A stretch of 8,373 bases of DNA from assembly GCA_964574875.1 (NCBI GenBank), contig CAZNOX010000028.1, positions 1 through 8,373 of the forward strand, written 5' to 3'. The stretch is from DSCS01 sp035391585. GTDB lineage: Bacteria > Macinerneyibacteriota > Macinerneyibacteria > Macinerneyibacteriales > DSCS01. The notes under the pieces are model-generated. The model did no database searches. It saw nothing but the letters and a program-made list of their open reading frames with translations, and was not told the DNA's origin. Of the stretch, positions 1 through 7,364 are shown piece by piece; the stretch's first letter is position 1; each line of letters opens with the position of its first letter. The position numbers and the translations under genes are program-made.

Positions 1-1428
1 TTCGAAGGGGAGGCTTTTTATCGTGACCTCAGCGGGAACAAAGTCTTTATCCGGAAGCGCTGGGTCGCCGCTCCCGGCCAAGAGGAGACCTTGAAGCGTG
101 TTTTCGTTTCCGCAGTGGACATGACCGCCTTCTACGAGGCCCGTGAAGCAGAAAGAGCGAGTGAACAGAAGTATCAGATGCTTGTGGAAAAAGGAAACGA
201 CGGGATCGTCATCCTCCAGGAAGGCAAGATCACCTTCTCCAACTCCAAAACAGGAGAGCTTCTGGGTTATTCGCAGGATGAGCTCGAATACCGTGACTTT
301 CTCACCTTGTTGACTCCTGAAGAACGGCCCAAAGTGGCCGAGTTTTACAAAAAGCGCCTTCAGGGTGAGGAGGTACCCTCGATCTATGAGACCATGGCCC
401 TCACTAAAGACGGACGGGAACTTCCCATGGAGTTCAATGTCTCTCTCATCGATGATGACGGGAAGCCTGCCGTTCTGGCTTTTGTCAGGGATATCTCCTT
501 CAGGGTGGAGGCCGAACGATCCATGCGTGTGGAAAAGGCTCTCTTCGAGGGGCTGTTTGACAATGCCCCGGAAAGCATTGTCCTGGTCACACCGGACAGC
601 ATCATCACACGGGTGAACCGTGCTTTTCTCTCCATGTTCGGATGGGAAAGAGAAGAGGTCATGGGCAAGAACATCGATGAGCTCCTCACCAGCCAGGAGA
701 CACGGTCCGAAGCCTATTCCATCACCCATGAGATCAAAGACGGAGCGGAACTCTATACTGAGATCGAGACCATGCGGTTGAAAAAAGACGGGACACCCCT
801 TGATGTCTCCATTATCGGGGTACCCGTCGCGTTGAACAATGAAAAGCTGGCCGTCTACGGCATCTACCGGGATATTTCACAGCGAAAAGCCGATGAGCGC
901 GCCCTGAAGGAAGCCACAAAAAAATTGGAAGAGCTGGCCAGGACCGATCCCCTCACAGGGCTTCTCAACAGGCGCGGCCTCCTGGAGATGATGGAGTATG
1001 AGATCAAAAGGGCCAAACGGTCCGGGAAACGTTTCTCTGTCATCATGGGGGATATCGACCATTTCAAGGAGATCAACGACCTCTTCGGCCATGATACCGG
1101 GGATATTATCCTGGAAAACCTGGCCGATATCATGAAGAAGACTCTGCGCTCCCAGGATATCATCTCACGCTGGGGTGGTGAGGAGTTTCTCATCCTCCTG
1201 CCTGAGACACCGCTGACCGGGGCTCAGTGTGCCGCAGAAAAACTCCGCCAGAGGATCATGGACCATGTCCATCACATCCGGGACATGGAGTTCAACGTGA
1301 CCATCACCTTCGGAGTCTGTGAAGTGAAGAGCGATTTCGATACCGAGATCTGTATTAAGCGGGCTGACAACGCCCTCTACCAGGGGAAAGAGAGCGGACG
1401 GAACCGTGTCATGGCGTCCGGTGATTGA
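1..1428 (+). CDS. PAS-PAS-PAS-GGDEF diguanylate cyclase, 5' end cut by the window
   Basis: The frame is open from base 1 to the TGA at 1426-1428 (475 residues, numbered from base 1), so the true start lies upstream; a TTG at 91 is only an internal codon. Residues 1-42 are the tail of a PAS domain, ending in a typical strand before SAVDMT. A full PAS domain spans about 57-168 (ends FVRDIS) and another about 178-295 (ends IYRDIS), each followed by a short helical linker. The GGDEF domain covers about 312-475: TDPLTGLLNRRG at its start, DIDHFKEIND for metal and substrate, and GGEEF at 392-396. All key catalytic residues are present, so it should make c-di-GMP from two GTP. RSQD at 383-386 sits exactly five residues before GGEEF, the position of the product-inhibition I-site. 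No membrane segment is visible in this portion; sensing is presumably through the PAS domains, whose ligands cannot be told. Confidence 0.93.
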   Translation, partial: FEGEAFYRDLSGNKVFIRKRWVAAPGQEETLKRVFVSAVDMTAFYEAREAERASEQKYQMLVEKGNDGIVILQEGKITFSNSKTGELLGYSQDELEYRDFLTLLTPEERPKVAEFYKKRLQGEEVPSIYETMALTKDGRELPMEFNVSLIDDDGKPAVLAFVRDISFRVEAERSMRVEKALFEGLFDNAPESIVLVTPDSIITRVNRAFLSMFGWEREEVMGKNIDELLTSQETRSEAYSITHEIKDGAELYTEIETMRLKKDGTPLDVSIIGVPVALNNEKLAVYGIYRDISQRKADERALKEATKKLEELARTDPLTGLLNRRGLLEMMEYEIKRAKRSGKRFSVIMGDIDHFKEINDLFGHDTGDIILENLADIMKKTLRSQDIISRWGGEEFLILLPETPLTGAQCAAEKLRQRIMDHVHHIRDMEFNVTITFGVCEVKSDFDTEICIKRADNALYQGKESGRNRVMASGD

Positions 1429-1435
1429 TTTTTTT
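1395..1435 (+). terminator. Possible intrinsic terminator after the GGDEF gene
   Basis: CGGACG (1395-1400) pairs perfectly with CGTCCG (1415-1420). Inside it CCGT (1404-1407) can pair with ATGG (1411-1414) around a three-base loop, leaving a GAA bulge. A run of seven T follows at 1429-1435. The stem lies within the last codons of the gene and an eight-base gap separates it from the T run, so this is a plausible but imperfect rho-independent terminator. Confidence 0.4.
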
Positions 1436-1444
1436 ATTAATATC

Positions 1445-1472
1445 TTGAAAATCGGTTAAAAACAAGTAAAGT
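1445..1472 (+). promoter_or_regulatory. Weak candidate sigma-70 promoter for the DUF3943-like gene
   Basis: TTGAAA at 1445-1450 and TAAAGT at 1467-1472 are separated by 16 bases (5/6 and 4/6 matches to consensus). The start point it predicts, near 1479, would exclude the ribosome-binding site at 1474-1479, which counts against it. Listed only as the best match in this short gap. Confidence 0.22.
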
Positions 1473-1488
1473 CAGGGAGATGAAGACG

Positions 1489-2886
1489 ATGAAACGCTCT
1501 CTGAGCGCTCTTTGCATAATTATTCTCTGGCTTATCTCTCCTCTTTTCGGAGAGGAGAGCTCTCTTCTCACCCCCGGTGATGTGGTGACAGGCCCGCGGT
1601 CATGGCTTCTTCCGGCCGGGGAGATCATCCTGGTCAACGGAGCCCTGGGAGCCGCCAACTACTATATCGGGGCCCGGGGCTGGGCTCAGATCGGGACAGC
1701 CTCGATCATCGAAAACTTCGAACTGGGGTTTGACTGGGATCCCGACGGGTTTCCCTGCAACACCCTGGATCATCCCTATCACGGAGCAGTCTTCTTCGGA
1801 GCTGCCCGTTCCATGGGATATTCTTTCAAGGAGTCGCTCCTCTTCTCTTCACTGGGAAGTCTTCAGTGGGAGTTCTTCATGGAGACCGAACGTCCCTCCA
1901 CCAACGATTTTATTATGACATCCTTCGGCGGGGCCTTTCTTGGCGAGATCCTCTTCCGGACGTCTGTTGAGTTTCTTCGTCCCCGCGGGAAGCGGCCCAT
2001 CAGCTTTTGGGACCACACAGCGGGATTTCTCACATCTCCCCCCCTGTGGGTCAACAGCCGGCTTTATCCTGAAAGGATCTCATTTCATAGGGGGCCGTCC
2101 CCCCTGGAGTATGTGGCCCTGGGGGCCGGGCTGGGGAATGCCCCGTCCCGCGGCGAGCCTGATGTGCGCTACAATCCCCTTCTTTTTGCCGAAGCCCGGT
2201 ACAACAGGACGCGTGAGGGACAGGCTGTCCTCCCTTATGACTACTTCACCGTGCGGGCCGAACTGGAACAGATCAAGACCGGGGATATCCTGAAACGCAT
2301 CGAGACCAACGGCATCCTCACCGGCTCATCTCAGCCCCTTTTCAATGCCGACAGGTCCTTGAGCGGGCTTTTTGCTTCCTACGATTACATGGAGGGGCTC
2401 TGGTATGACCGGTTCAGCGATGTGGGGATCGGCCCGGGGATGCTTCTGCACTATGAAAATGCCCGTCAAGCTGTGACCTTCTATTCGGGGATCTATGCGA
2501 TTTTCGGAGCCGCCAGCGCGCGTTATGCCCTGATCTACGGAGATACACCGTATGAGGAAAAGGATGAGACCTACAACTTCGGAAGCGAATTAAAGAACGG
2601 CGCCTACTACATGGGCCCCGGGATCATGTCGCGGTTTGAACTCTCCTACAGAAGGGGGTTCTTTTCGGCCCGCGCGGGCCTGCGCCAGTTCTGGGTCCAT
2701 TCTGTCCATGCCACGGATGCCAATGAGTGGGGGTATCTGATCCCGTTCACCGTGACCATAAGGCCGGCGCCTTTCCTCATCTCCTTTGAGTATGAGCTCA
2801 TCCACAGGGACTCCTTCTATGATGATTATCATCCCCTCTATAATGACGCTTATACCTTGAAGCTCTTTTCCGGATTCACCTTTTAA
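1489..2886 (+). CDS. DUF3943-like secreted / outer-membrane protein
   Basis: This is a 465-residue protein of unknown function. I chose the ATG at 1489 because AGGGAG (1474-1479) lies nine bases upstream; the in-frame ATG at 1480 abuts that Shine-Dalgarno and would only add MKT. Residues 1-21 form a signal peptide (KR, a hydrophobic core, cleavage near LFG/EE). Residues 80-155 hold the conserved block I associate with DUF3943: FDWDPDGF, DHPYHG (94-99), AARSMGYSFKES, GSLQWEFFMETERPSTND (123-140) and TSFGGAFLGE. From about 200 onward the sequence has alternating aromatic/hydrophobic residues with Gly/Asn/Asp turns, and it ends LFSGFTF with a terminal Phe, as in outer-membrane beta-barrels recognised by BamA. 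Location is therefore inferred to be the outer membrane. Stop codon TAA. It ends 53 bases before uvrA, which has its own promoter, so the two need not be functionally linked. The family name is from memory of the motifs. Confidence 0.8.
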   Translation: MKRSLSALCIIILWLISPLFGEESSLLTPGDVVTGPRSWLLPAGEIILVNGALGAANYYIGARGWAQIGTASIIENFELGFDWDPDGFPCNTLDHPYHGAVFFGAARSMGYSFKESLLFSSLGSLQWEFFMETERPSTNDFIMTSFGGAFLGEILFRTSVEFLRPRGKRPISFWDHTAGFLTSPPLWVNSRLYPERISFHRGPSPLEYVALGAGLGNAPSRGEPDVRYNPLLFAEARYNRTREGQAVLPYDYFTVRAELEQIKTGDILKRIETNGILTGSSQPLFNADRSLSGLFASYDYMEGLWYDRFSDVGIGPGMLLHYENARQAVTFYSGIYAIFGAASARYALIYGDTPYEEKDETYNFGSELKNGAYYMGPGIMSRFELSYRRGFFSARAGLRQFWVHSVHATDANEWGYLIPFTVTIRPAPFLISFEYELIHRDSFYDDYHPLYNDAYTLKLFSGFTF

Positions 2887-2896
2887 GACTCTCTTC

Positions 2897-2924
2897 TTGT
2901 CGAAGCAGAAAAAGATATTATAAT
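2897..2924 (+). promoter_or_regulatory. Candidate sigma-70 promoter of uvrA
   Basis: A perfect -10 hexamer TATAAT at 2919-2924 is preceded, 16 bases upstream, by TTGTCG at 2897-2902 (4/6 match to TTGACA). Transcription would start near 2931, giving a leader of only about 9 bases that begins at the GGAG ribosome-binding site (2931-2934). No obvious LexA-type palindrome overlaps it, so SOS control is not evident. Confidence 0.55.
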
Positions 2925-2939
2925 AGCGGTGGAGAAAAT

Positions 2940-5738
2940 ATGAAAAATACCATTGAAATCATCGGCGCCCGTGTCCACAATCTCAAAAATGTCACATTAA
3001 GTCTGCCCCGTGACCGGCTCATCGTCTTTTCCGGTGTTTCGGGCTCAGGGAAATCGTCCATGGCTTTTGATACCGTCTATGCTGAAGGCCAGCGGCGCTA
3101 TGTGGAAAGCCTTTCCAGTTACGCCCGTCAGTTTTTGGGGATCATGGATAAGCCCGATGTGGATTTCATCGAAGGCCTCTCTCCGGCCATCTCCATTGAG
3201 CAGAAGTCCAGAAGCAAAAACCCGCGCTCCACGGTCGGGACAGTGACCGAGATCCATGACTATCTCAGGATCCTCTTTGCCCGCATCGGAGAGCCCCATT
3301 GCCCGGTGTGCGGACGTCCTGTGAAAAAACAGGCCCCTGACGAGATGATCGACCGGATCCTGGAGTTTCCCCCCGAAACGAAATTCATGGTCCTGGCCCC
3401 CATGGCCCGGAACCGGAAAGGCGAGTACCGGGAGTTCTTCGAAAAACTCCGCCGTGAAGGGTATGTCCGGATCAAGGTCGACGGAGAGGTCCTGGAACTG
3501 GAAGAGGGGACGGCTCTGGAAAAAAACAAAAAACACGATATCGACGTGGTGGTGGACCGCCTGGCCATCCGCGAGGGGATCCGGTCACGCCTGGCCGATT
3601 CCGTGGACACGGCGCTGCGCATGGGCGGCGGAAAACTCCTTGTGGAGACCAGCACCGGAGAGCAGAAATATTTCAGTGAAGAGCTCTACTGCTCCCACTG
3701 TGACCTGAGCCTCCAGGAGATCACGCCCCAGACCTTCTCTTTTAACGCCCCCCAGGGGATGTGTCCTGTGTGTAACGGGTTGGGCATCAACAAAGAGGTG
3801 GATGTCCGGCGTATCATCACCAATGACGAACTCTCTGTTATGGAGGGGGGGATCCGCTTCTGGGGCCAGCTCAAGAAGAAGAAGGACAACTGGAACTATA
3901 AACGGATCATGCGTATTCTGGACCATTACGGCATCGATCCCCAGACTCCGGTGAAAGATTATCCCGCCGACAAGATGGAGAAGATCCTCTACGGAGACAA
4001 GCAGCTCAAGACCAGCGGCGTGGTCAATGCCATCAAGCGTCTCTATCGCGAGACCCAGTCTCCCGAGATGCGCTTTTACTATGAATCCTTCATGAGTGAA
4101 AAGGAGTGCGAAGCCTGCGGAGGGCGCCGGCTCAACCCTGAAGCTCTGAGTGTCACCATGGGGGGGCGCAATATCGCCGAGCTTTCCGCCTTCTCGATCT
4201 CGGAGCTCTACACGTTCTTTGAAAACCTGGAACTGGACGAACAACGGGCTTTCATCGCAAAGGAACTCATCAAGGAGATCGACAGCCGCCTCAAGTTCCT
4301 TCTGGATGTGGGCCTCTACTACCTCATGCTGGACCGCAAAGCCCCCACTCTGAGCGGCGGGGAGTCCCAGAGGATCCGGCTGGCCAGCCAGATCGGAAGC
4401 GGCCTCATGGGTGTCCTCTATATCCTGGATGAGCCCTCCATCGGGCTTCATCAGAGAGACAATGTCAGCTTGATCAACTCCCTGAAAAACCTAAGAGACC
4501 TGGGAAACACCGTCATCGTCGTGGAGCATGACCGGGATACCATCGAAGAAGCTGACGTCGTGGTGGAGTTCGGCCCCGGAGCAGGGGTCTTCGGAGGCGA
4601 GATCACCTTCAGCGGGACGCCTGAAGAGATGAAAAGGGATCCGGACTCGATCACCGGGCAGTATCTCCGCTATGACAAGAACATCAGCCCCAAGGAGTCA
4701 GAGCGCCCTCTCACAGGAGAGTGGCTGAAGATCACCGGATGCCGTCAGAATAACCTGAAGGACGTGGACGTGGACTTTCCCCTGGGCGTGATGACCCTGG
4801 TCACCGGGGTGTCGGGATCGGGGAAATCTTCTCTCATCTCGGATACGCTTTATCCTGTCCTCCATAACCGGCTGCATAAATCGGCCTGGGAAACGGGAGA
4901 CTTCCGGGAGATCACCGGGACAGAGTTTATCGATAAGGTCATCGAGATCAATCAGGACGCCATCGGGCGGACACCCCGCTCCAATCCCGTGACCTATGTG
5001 GGCGTCTTTACGGCCATCAGGGACCTGTTCGCTTCTCTGCCCGAGGCCAAGATCCGGGGGTACAAGCAGGGGCGGTTCAGCTTCAATGTCAAGGGCGGGC
5101 GCTGTGAGGCCTGCGGAGGGACAGGGCTCAAGGAGATCGAGATGCATTTTCTCCCTGATCTCTACATCACCTGTGACGTCTGCAAGGGGAAACGGTACAA
5201 CAAAGAGACTCTGGAAGTCCGCTACAACGGGAAAAACATCAATGATGTCCTGGAGATGACCGTGGAGGAAGCCAAAGAGTTCTTTACCAATATTCCCGCC
5301 ATTTCCACAAAGCTGGACACCCTTTACGACGTGGGCCTGGGGTATATCAAGCTCGGGCAGTCAGCCACCACCCTGTCTGGAGGAGAGGCTCAGCGTGTGA
5401 AACTGGCCAAGGAGCTGTCGCGTCAGAGCACGGGAAACACCTTCTATATCCTGGATGAGCCCACCACAGGCCTTCATTTCGACGACGTCAACAAACTGCT
5501 GAAGGTCCTCAACCGCCTGGTGGATGCGGGAAACACCATGGTCATCATAGAGCATAACCTGGATGTGGTGAAATATGCCGACTGGATTGTGGACCTGGGC
5601 CCCGAAGGGGGAAAGGACGGGGGAAAAGTCCTTTATACCGGGCGACTGGATGGCCTTTTCCAGTGCAGAAAGTCTCATACAGGACGTTTCCTGAAAGAGT
5701 ATCTGGCCAAAGAGCATGAGGGGCCGCTTCACTCCTGA
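2940..5738 (+). CDS. uvrA: Excinuclease ABC subunit A (UvrA)
   Basis: UvrA is the damage-recognition ATPase of nucleotide excision repair; the cytoplasmic dimer loads UvrB onto lesions before UvrC cuts. At 932 residues it has the usual full length, with two ABC modules. First module: Walker A GVSGSGKSS at 32-40, signature LSGGESQRIRLA at 471-482 and Walker B YILDEPS around 494-500. Second module: Walker A GVSGSGKSS at 623-631, signature LSGGEAQRVKLA at 812-823 and YILDEPTTGLH around 836-845. Cysteine pairs fit the structural zinc sites: CPVC 121-124, CSHC 251-254, CPVC 275-278, CEAC 390-393, CEAC 722-725 and CDVC 745-748. The region at about 130-250 corresponds to the UvrB-binding domain and about 290-390 to the insertion domain, which argues for canonical UvrA rather than a short UvrA2 paralogue. 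The start ATG has GGAG five bases upstream. Stop codon TGA. No missing catalytic residue was seen. Confidence 0.98.
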   Translation: MKNTIEIIGARVHNLKNVTLSLPRDRLIVFSGVSGSGKSSMAFDTVYAEGQRRYVESLSSYARQFLGIMDKPDVDFIEGLSPAISIEQKSRSKNPRSTVGTVTEIHDYLRILFARIGEPHCPVCGRPVKKQAPDEMIDRILEFPPETKFMVLAPMARNRKGEYREFFEKLRREGYVRIKVDGEVLELEEGTALEKNKKHDIDVVVDRLAIREGIRSRLADSVDTALRMGGGKLLVETSTGEQKYFSEELYCSHCDLSLQEITPQTFSFNAPQGMCPVCNGLGINKEVDVRRIITNDELSVMEGGIRFWGQLKKKKDNWNYKRIMRILDHYGIDPQTPVKDYPADKMEKILYGDKQLKTSGVVNAIKRLYRETQSPEMRFYYESFMSEKECEACGGRRLNPEALSVTMGGRNIAELSAFSISELYTFFENLELDEQRAFIAKELIKEIDSRLKFLLDVGLYYLMLDRKAPTLSGGESQRIRLASQIGSGLMGVLYILDEPSIGLHQRDNVSLINSLKNLRDLGNTVIVVEHDRDTIEEADVVVEFGPGAGVFGGEITFSGTPEEMKRDPDSITGQYLRYDKNISPKESERPLTGEWLKITGCRQNNLKDVDVDFPLGVMTLVTGVSGSGKSSLISDTLYPVLHNRLHKSAWETGDFREITGTEFIDKVIEINQDAIGRTPRSNPVTYVGVFTAIRDLFASLPEAKIRGYKQGRFSFNVKGGRCEACGGTGLKEIEMHFLPDLYITCDVCKGKRYNKETLEVRYNGKNINDVLEMTVEEAKEFFTNIPAISTKLDTLYDVGLGYIKLGQSATTLSGGEAQRVKLAKELSRQSTGNTFYILDEPTTGLHFDDVNKLLKVLNRLVDAGNTMVIIEHNLDVVKYADWIVDLGPEGGKDGGKVLYTGRLDGLFQCRKSHTGRFLKEYLAKEHEGPLHS

Positions 5739-5760
5739 TCTTACCCGGCCTCTTCTATCT
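5718..5760 (+). terminator. Weak hairpin at the end of uvrA
   Basis: GAGGGGCCG (5718-5726) can pair with CGGCCTCTT (5746-5754) in a nine-pair stem containing two or three G-T pairs, with a 19-base loop that holds the uvrA stop codon. Only a pyrimidine-rich stretch (CTATCT) follows, not a true T run. It could attenuate read-through into the next operon, but the evidence is thin. Confidence 0.25.
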
Positions 5761-5766
5761 TGAATC

Positions 5767-5795
5767 TTGACAGTATTGCTCTCTCCTCATATAGT
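5767..5795 (+). promoter_or_regulatory. Near-consensus sigma-70 promoter of the serine hydrolase-pab operon
   Basis: TTGACA (5767-5772, 6/6) is followed after exactly 17 bases by TATAGT (5790-5795, 5/6). The predicted start near 5802 leaves a leader of about 30 bases carrying AAGGAGG at 5822-5828 before the ATG at 5833. This is the best promoter in the window and probably drives all four downstream genes, which have no gaps between them. It also shows why starts at TTG 5767 or ATG 5800 are not credible. Confidence 0.75.
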
Positions 5796-5832
5796 GAAAA
5801 TGAAAATTTTGAAAACCATTGAAGGAGGAACT

Positions 5833-6909
5833 ATGAACAAGGGCACAGCTCTTCTTCTCATTGTGTTTCTGTTGGCAGGCTGCGCGCGTTTCACTCAAAG
5901 CGAAGACACAAAAGCCGAAGCTGCGCTTGAGGCCTGGACGGGAAAAGCTCAGAAAAGCACGGCGGCTGTGATCGGGGTCGTCGATGAGAAAGGGGCGAGG
6001 TTTTTTTCGTCGGGATTAACCGAGCAAGGAGGGTCCCCCGTAAATGAAGAGACTCTCTTTGAGATCGGATCCCTGACCAAGCTGTTTACCGCCCTGCTGT
6101 TGTCTGTCCTGGATGAAGAGGGCACGGTGAATATGGATGCGCCGGTTTCACGCTATCTTCCTGAAAGCCGCTCTTATCTGCAAAAAGAGGGGCACCCTGT
6201 CACGCTGCGCCATCTGGCGTCACACACTTCGGGCCTGCCGCGAATTCCTGCAGATATGGGGCGTTTCGATATGATGAACCCTTATGCGGCTTTCGGGGAG
6301 GATGAGCTTATGGCTTGTATCAAAGCAAGCCCCCTCAAAGGAGCTTTTCTTCCCGGCGAGGCTTACGGTTATTCCAATCTGGGTTACGGGCTGCTCGGAT
6401 ATCTTCTGGAGAGAGCCGGACAACAGCCTTATGAAGAGCTTCTGCGTGAAAAGGTCCTGGCTCCCCTGGGGTTGAACCGGACACGGATCTCCGCTGACGG
6501 GCTGGAGATGGCGCATCCCCACGGCCTTTTCCATAACCCGGTTCCGGCCTGGGATTTTGATGTTCTGGCGGGATGCGGGGCTCTCAAGTCTTCTGCCCGG
6601 GATCTGGTTCGCTTTCTCACTCTTGTCATGGATCTCGAGGAGGATCCCTTACAAAAGAGCGTAAAGAGGACTCTGAAAGAAGAGTGTCCCCTGGAATCCG
6701 GAAAAGACGGTGATTATATCTGCCTGGGATGGCATAAACTCACCCTGGCCGACGGAGAATCGTACTATATTCATGACGGCGGGACCGGCGGGAGCCGTTC
6801 CTTTATGATCTTTCACGAGGGAAAGCGGAAAGGCGCTGTAATCCTTACGAATTCAGCACAGTCTCAGGACGACCTGATCGATTTTGTGATGAAGGAGTGG
6901 ATGCAATGA
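5833..6909 (+). CDS. Beta-lactamase/PBP-family serine hydrolase lipoprotein
   Basis: This 358-residue protein belongs to the serine hydrolase clan of class C beta-lactamases, D-aminopeptidases and AmpH/EstB-type esterases. The ATG at 5833 was chosen because AAGGAGG precedes it and a lipoprotein signal follows directly: hydrophobic core, then lipobox LAGC with the acylated Cys at 17, so it should be membrane-anchored and face the periplasm or outside. Motif 1, SxxK, is SLTK with nucleophile Ser80 and Lys83; motif 2, YxN, is Tyr180-Ser-Asn182; the third motif is HDGGTGG at 314-320, taking the place of KTG. RHLASHTSGLP (126-136) is also typical of the family. The active site is thus intact. Substrate cannot be deduced: a peptidoglycan or peptide-ester substrate is as likely as beta-lactam resistance. 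It overlaps the next gene by four bases (ATGA). Stop codon TGA. Confidence 0.88.
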   Translation: MNKGTALLLIVFLLAGCARFTQSEDTKAEAALEAWTGKAQKSTAAVIGVVDEKGARFFSSGLTEQGGSPVNEETLFEIGSLTKLFTALLLSVLDEEGTVNMDAPVSRYLPESRSYLQKEGHPVTLRHLASHTSGLPRIPADMGRFDMMNPYAAFGEDELMACIKASPLKGAFLPGEAYGYSNLGYGLLGYLLERAGQQPYEELLREKVLAPLGLNRTRISADGLEMAHPHGLFHNPVPAWDFDVLAGCGALKSSARDLVRFLTLVMDLEEDPLQKSVKRTLKEECPLESGKDGDYICLGWHKLTLADGESYYIHDGGTGGSRSFMIFHEGKRKGAVILTNSAQSQDDLIDFVMKEWMQ

Positions 6910-7364
6910 AAAAAGAACTCGAACAGTTCAGGAGGATGAATACAATTTTACATGATCTCTCTCAAGCCGGTATCCTCTTTTTTATCCTGGGCAATGTCTT
7001 TATGATTCGTTTTTTTATGTCTTCATTCGCGGGGGAATTCAAAAAAAATGATTTGAATCTGGCCATGGTCTTTATGGGGATCTTTATGGTCTTTATCAGT
7101 ATGGCCGATGCAAGGAAAATATCACCCAAAGAAGAGAAAAAAATAAGAGAAAAATATCACCGGGCTTATGTTTACCTTGTATTGGCTCTGTGCGGTTTTG
7201 TTTTGTCCATCCTTTTAGGCCTCTTCTATCTCCTCTATGTCAGGGATTTTTCCCTGGGTGTGTCCATCGCAACATTCGGCCTGGGAGGCGTGGCCCTGCA
7301 GAAGTATCATCTGGAGCGTTACACAGCTGTTCTGGAAAAGGCTGCCGAGAGCCGCGGAGAATGA
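6906..7364 (+). CDS. Small four-helix membrane protein, function unknown
   Basis: I do not recognise this 152-residue protein. The ATG at 6906 was chosen because AAGGAG (6892-6897) lies eight bases upstream and the start overlaps the previous stop as ATGA; a GTG at 6897 lies within that ribosome-binding site. Hydrophobic segments at about 21-43, 50-67, 87-112 and 115-133 suggest four membrane helices. A lysine/glutamate-rich loop at about 70-86 (KISPKEEKKIREKYH) lies between helices 2 and 3, and the charged N- and C-terminal tails probably share its side, likely cytoplasmic. No catalytic motif or metal site was seen. The gene is visibly richer in A and T than its neighbours, with T7 and A8 runs, much of which a hydrophobic, lysine-rich protein would cause anyway. 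Its tight coupling to the serine hydrolase upstream and pabA downstream points to co-expression, and perhaps to partnership with the lipoprotein, which is inference. Confidence 0.78.
   Translation: MKKELEQFRRMNTILHDLSQAGILFFILGNVFMIRFFMSSFAGEFKKNDLNLAMVFMGIFMVFISMADARKISPKEEKKIREKYHRAYVYLVLALCGFVLSILLGLFYLLYVRDFSLGVSIATFGLGGVALQKYHLERYTAVLEKAAESRGE

Noticed and set aside
91..93. TTG at 91 as the start of the GGDEF protein
   Set aside because: The frame stays open to base 1 and the upstream codons encode a PAS-domain tail, so the gene is truncated by the window rather than starting here.
3585..4451. A 288-codon open frame on the minus strand
   Set aside because: It lies wholly within the uvrA coding sequence, has no recognisable motif or ribosome-binding site, and arises from the codon bias of uvrA.
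5767..5832. Upstream TTG (5767) and ATG (5800) starts for the serine hydrolase
   Set aside because: The TTG is part of the -35 hexamer and the ATG sits at the predicted transcription start. They would put about 11-22 extra residues before the lipoprotein signal, whereas ATG 5833 has a strong AAGGAGG.
7190..7360. N-terminal extension of pabA in the same frame
   Set aside because: It overlaps the membrane-protein gene in another frame. PabA homology starts exactly at MKKILLIDNYDSFT (ATG 7361).
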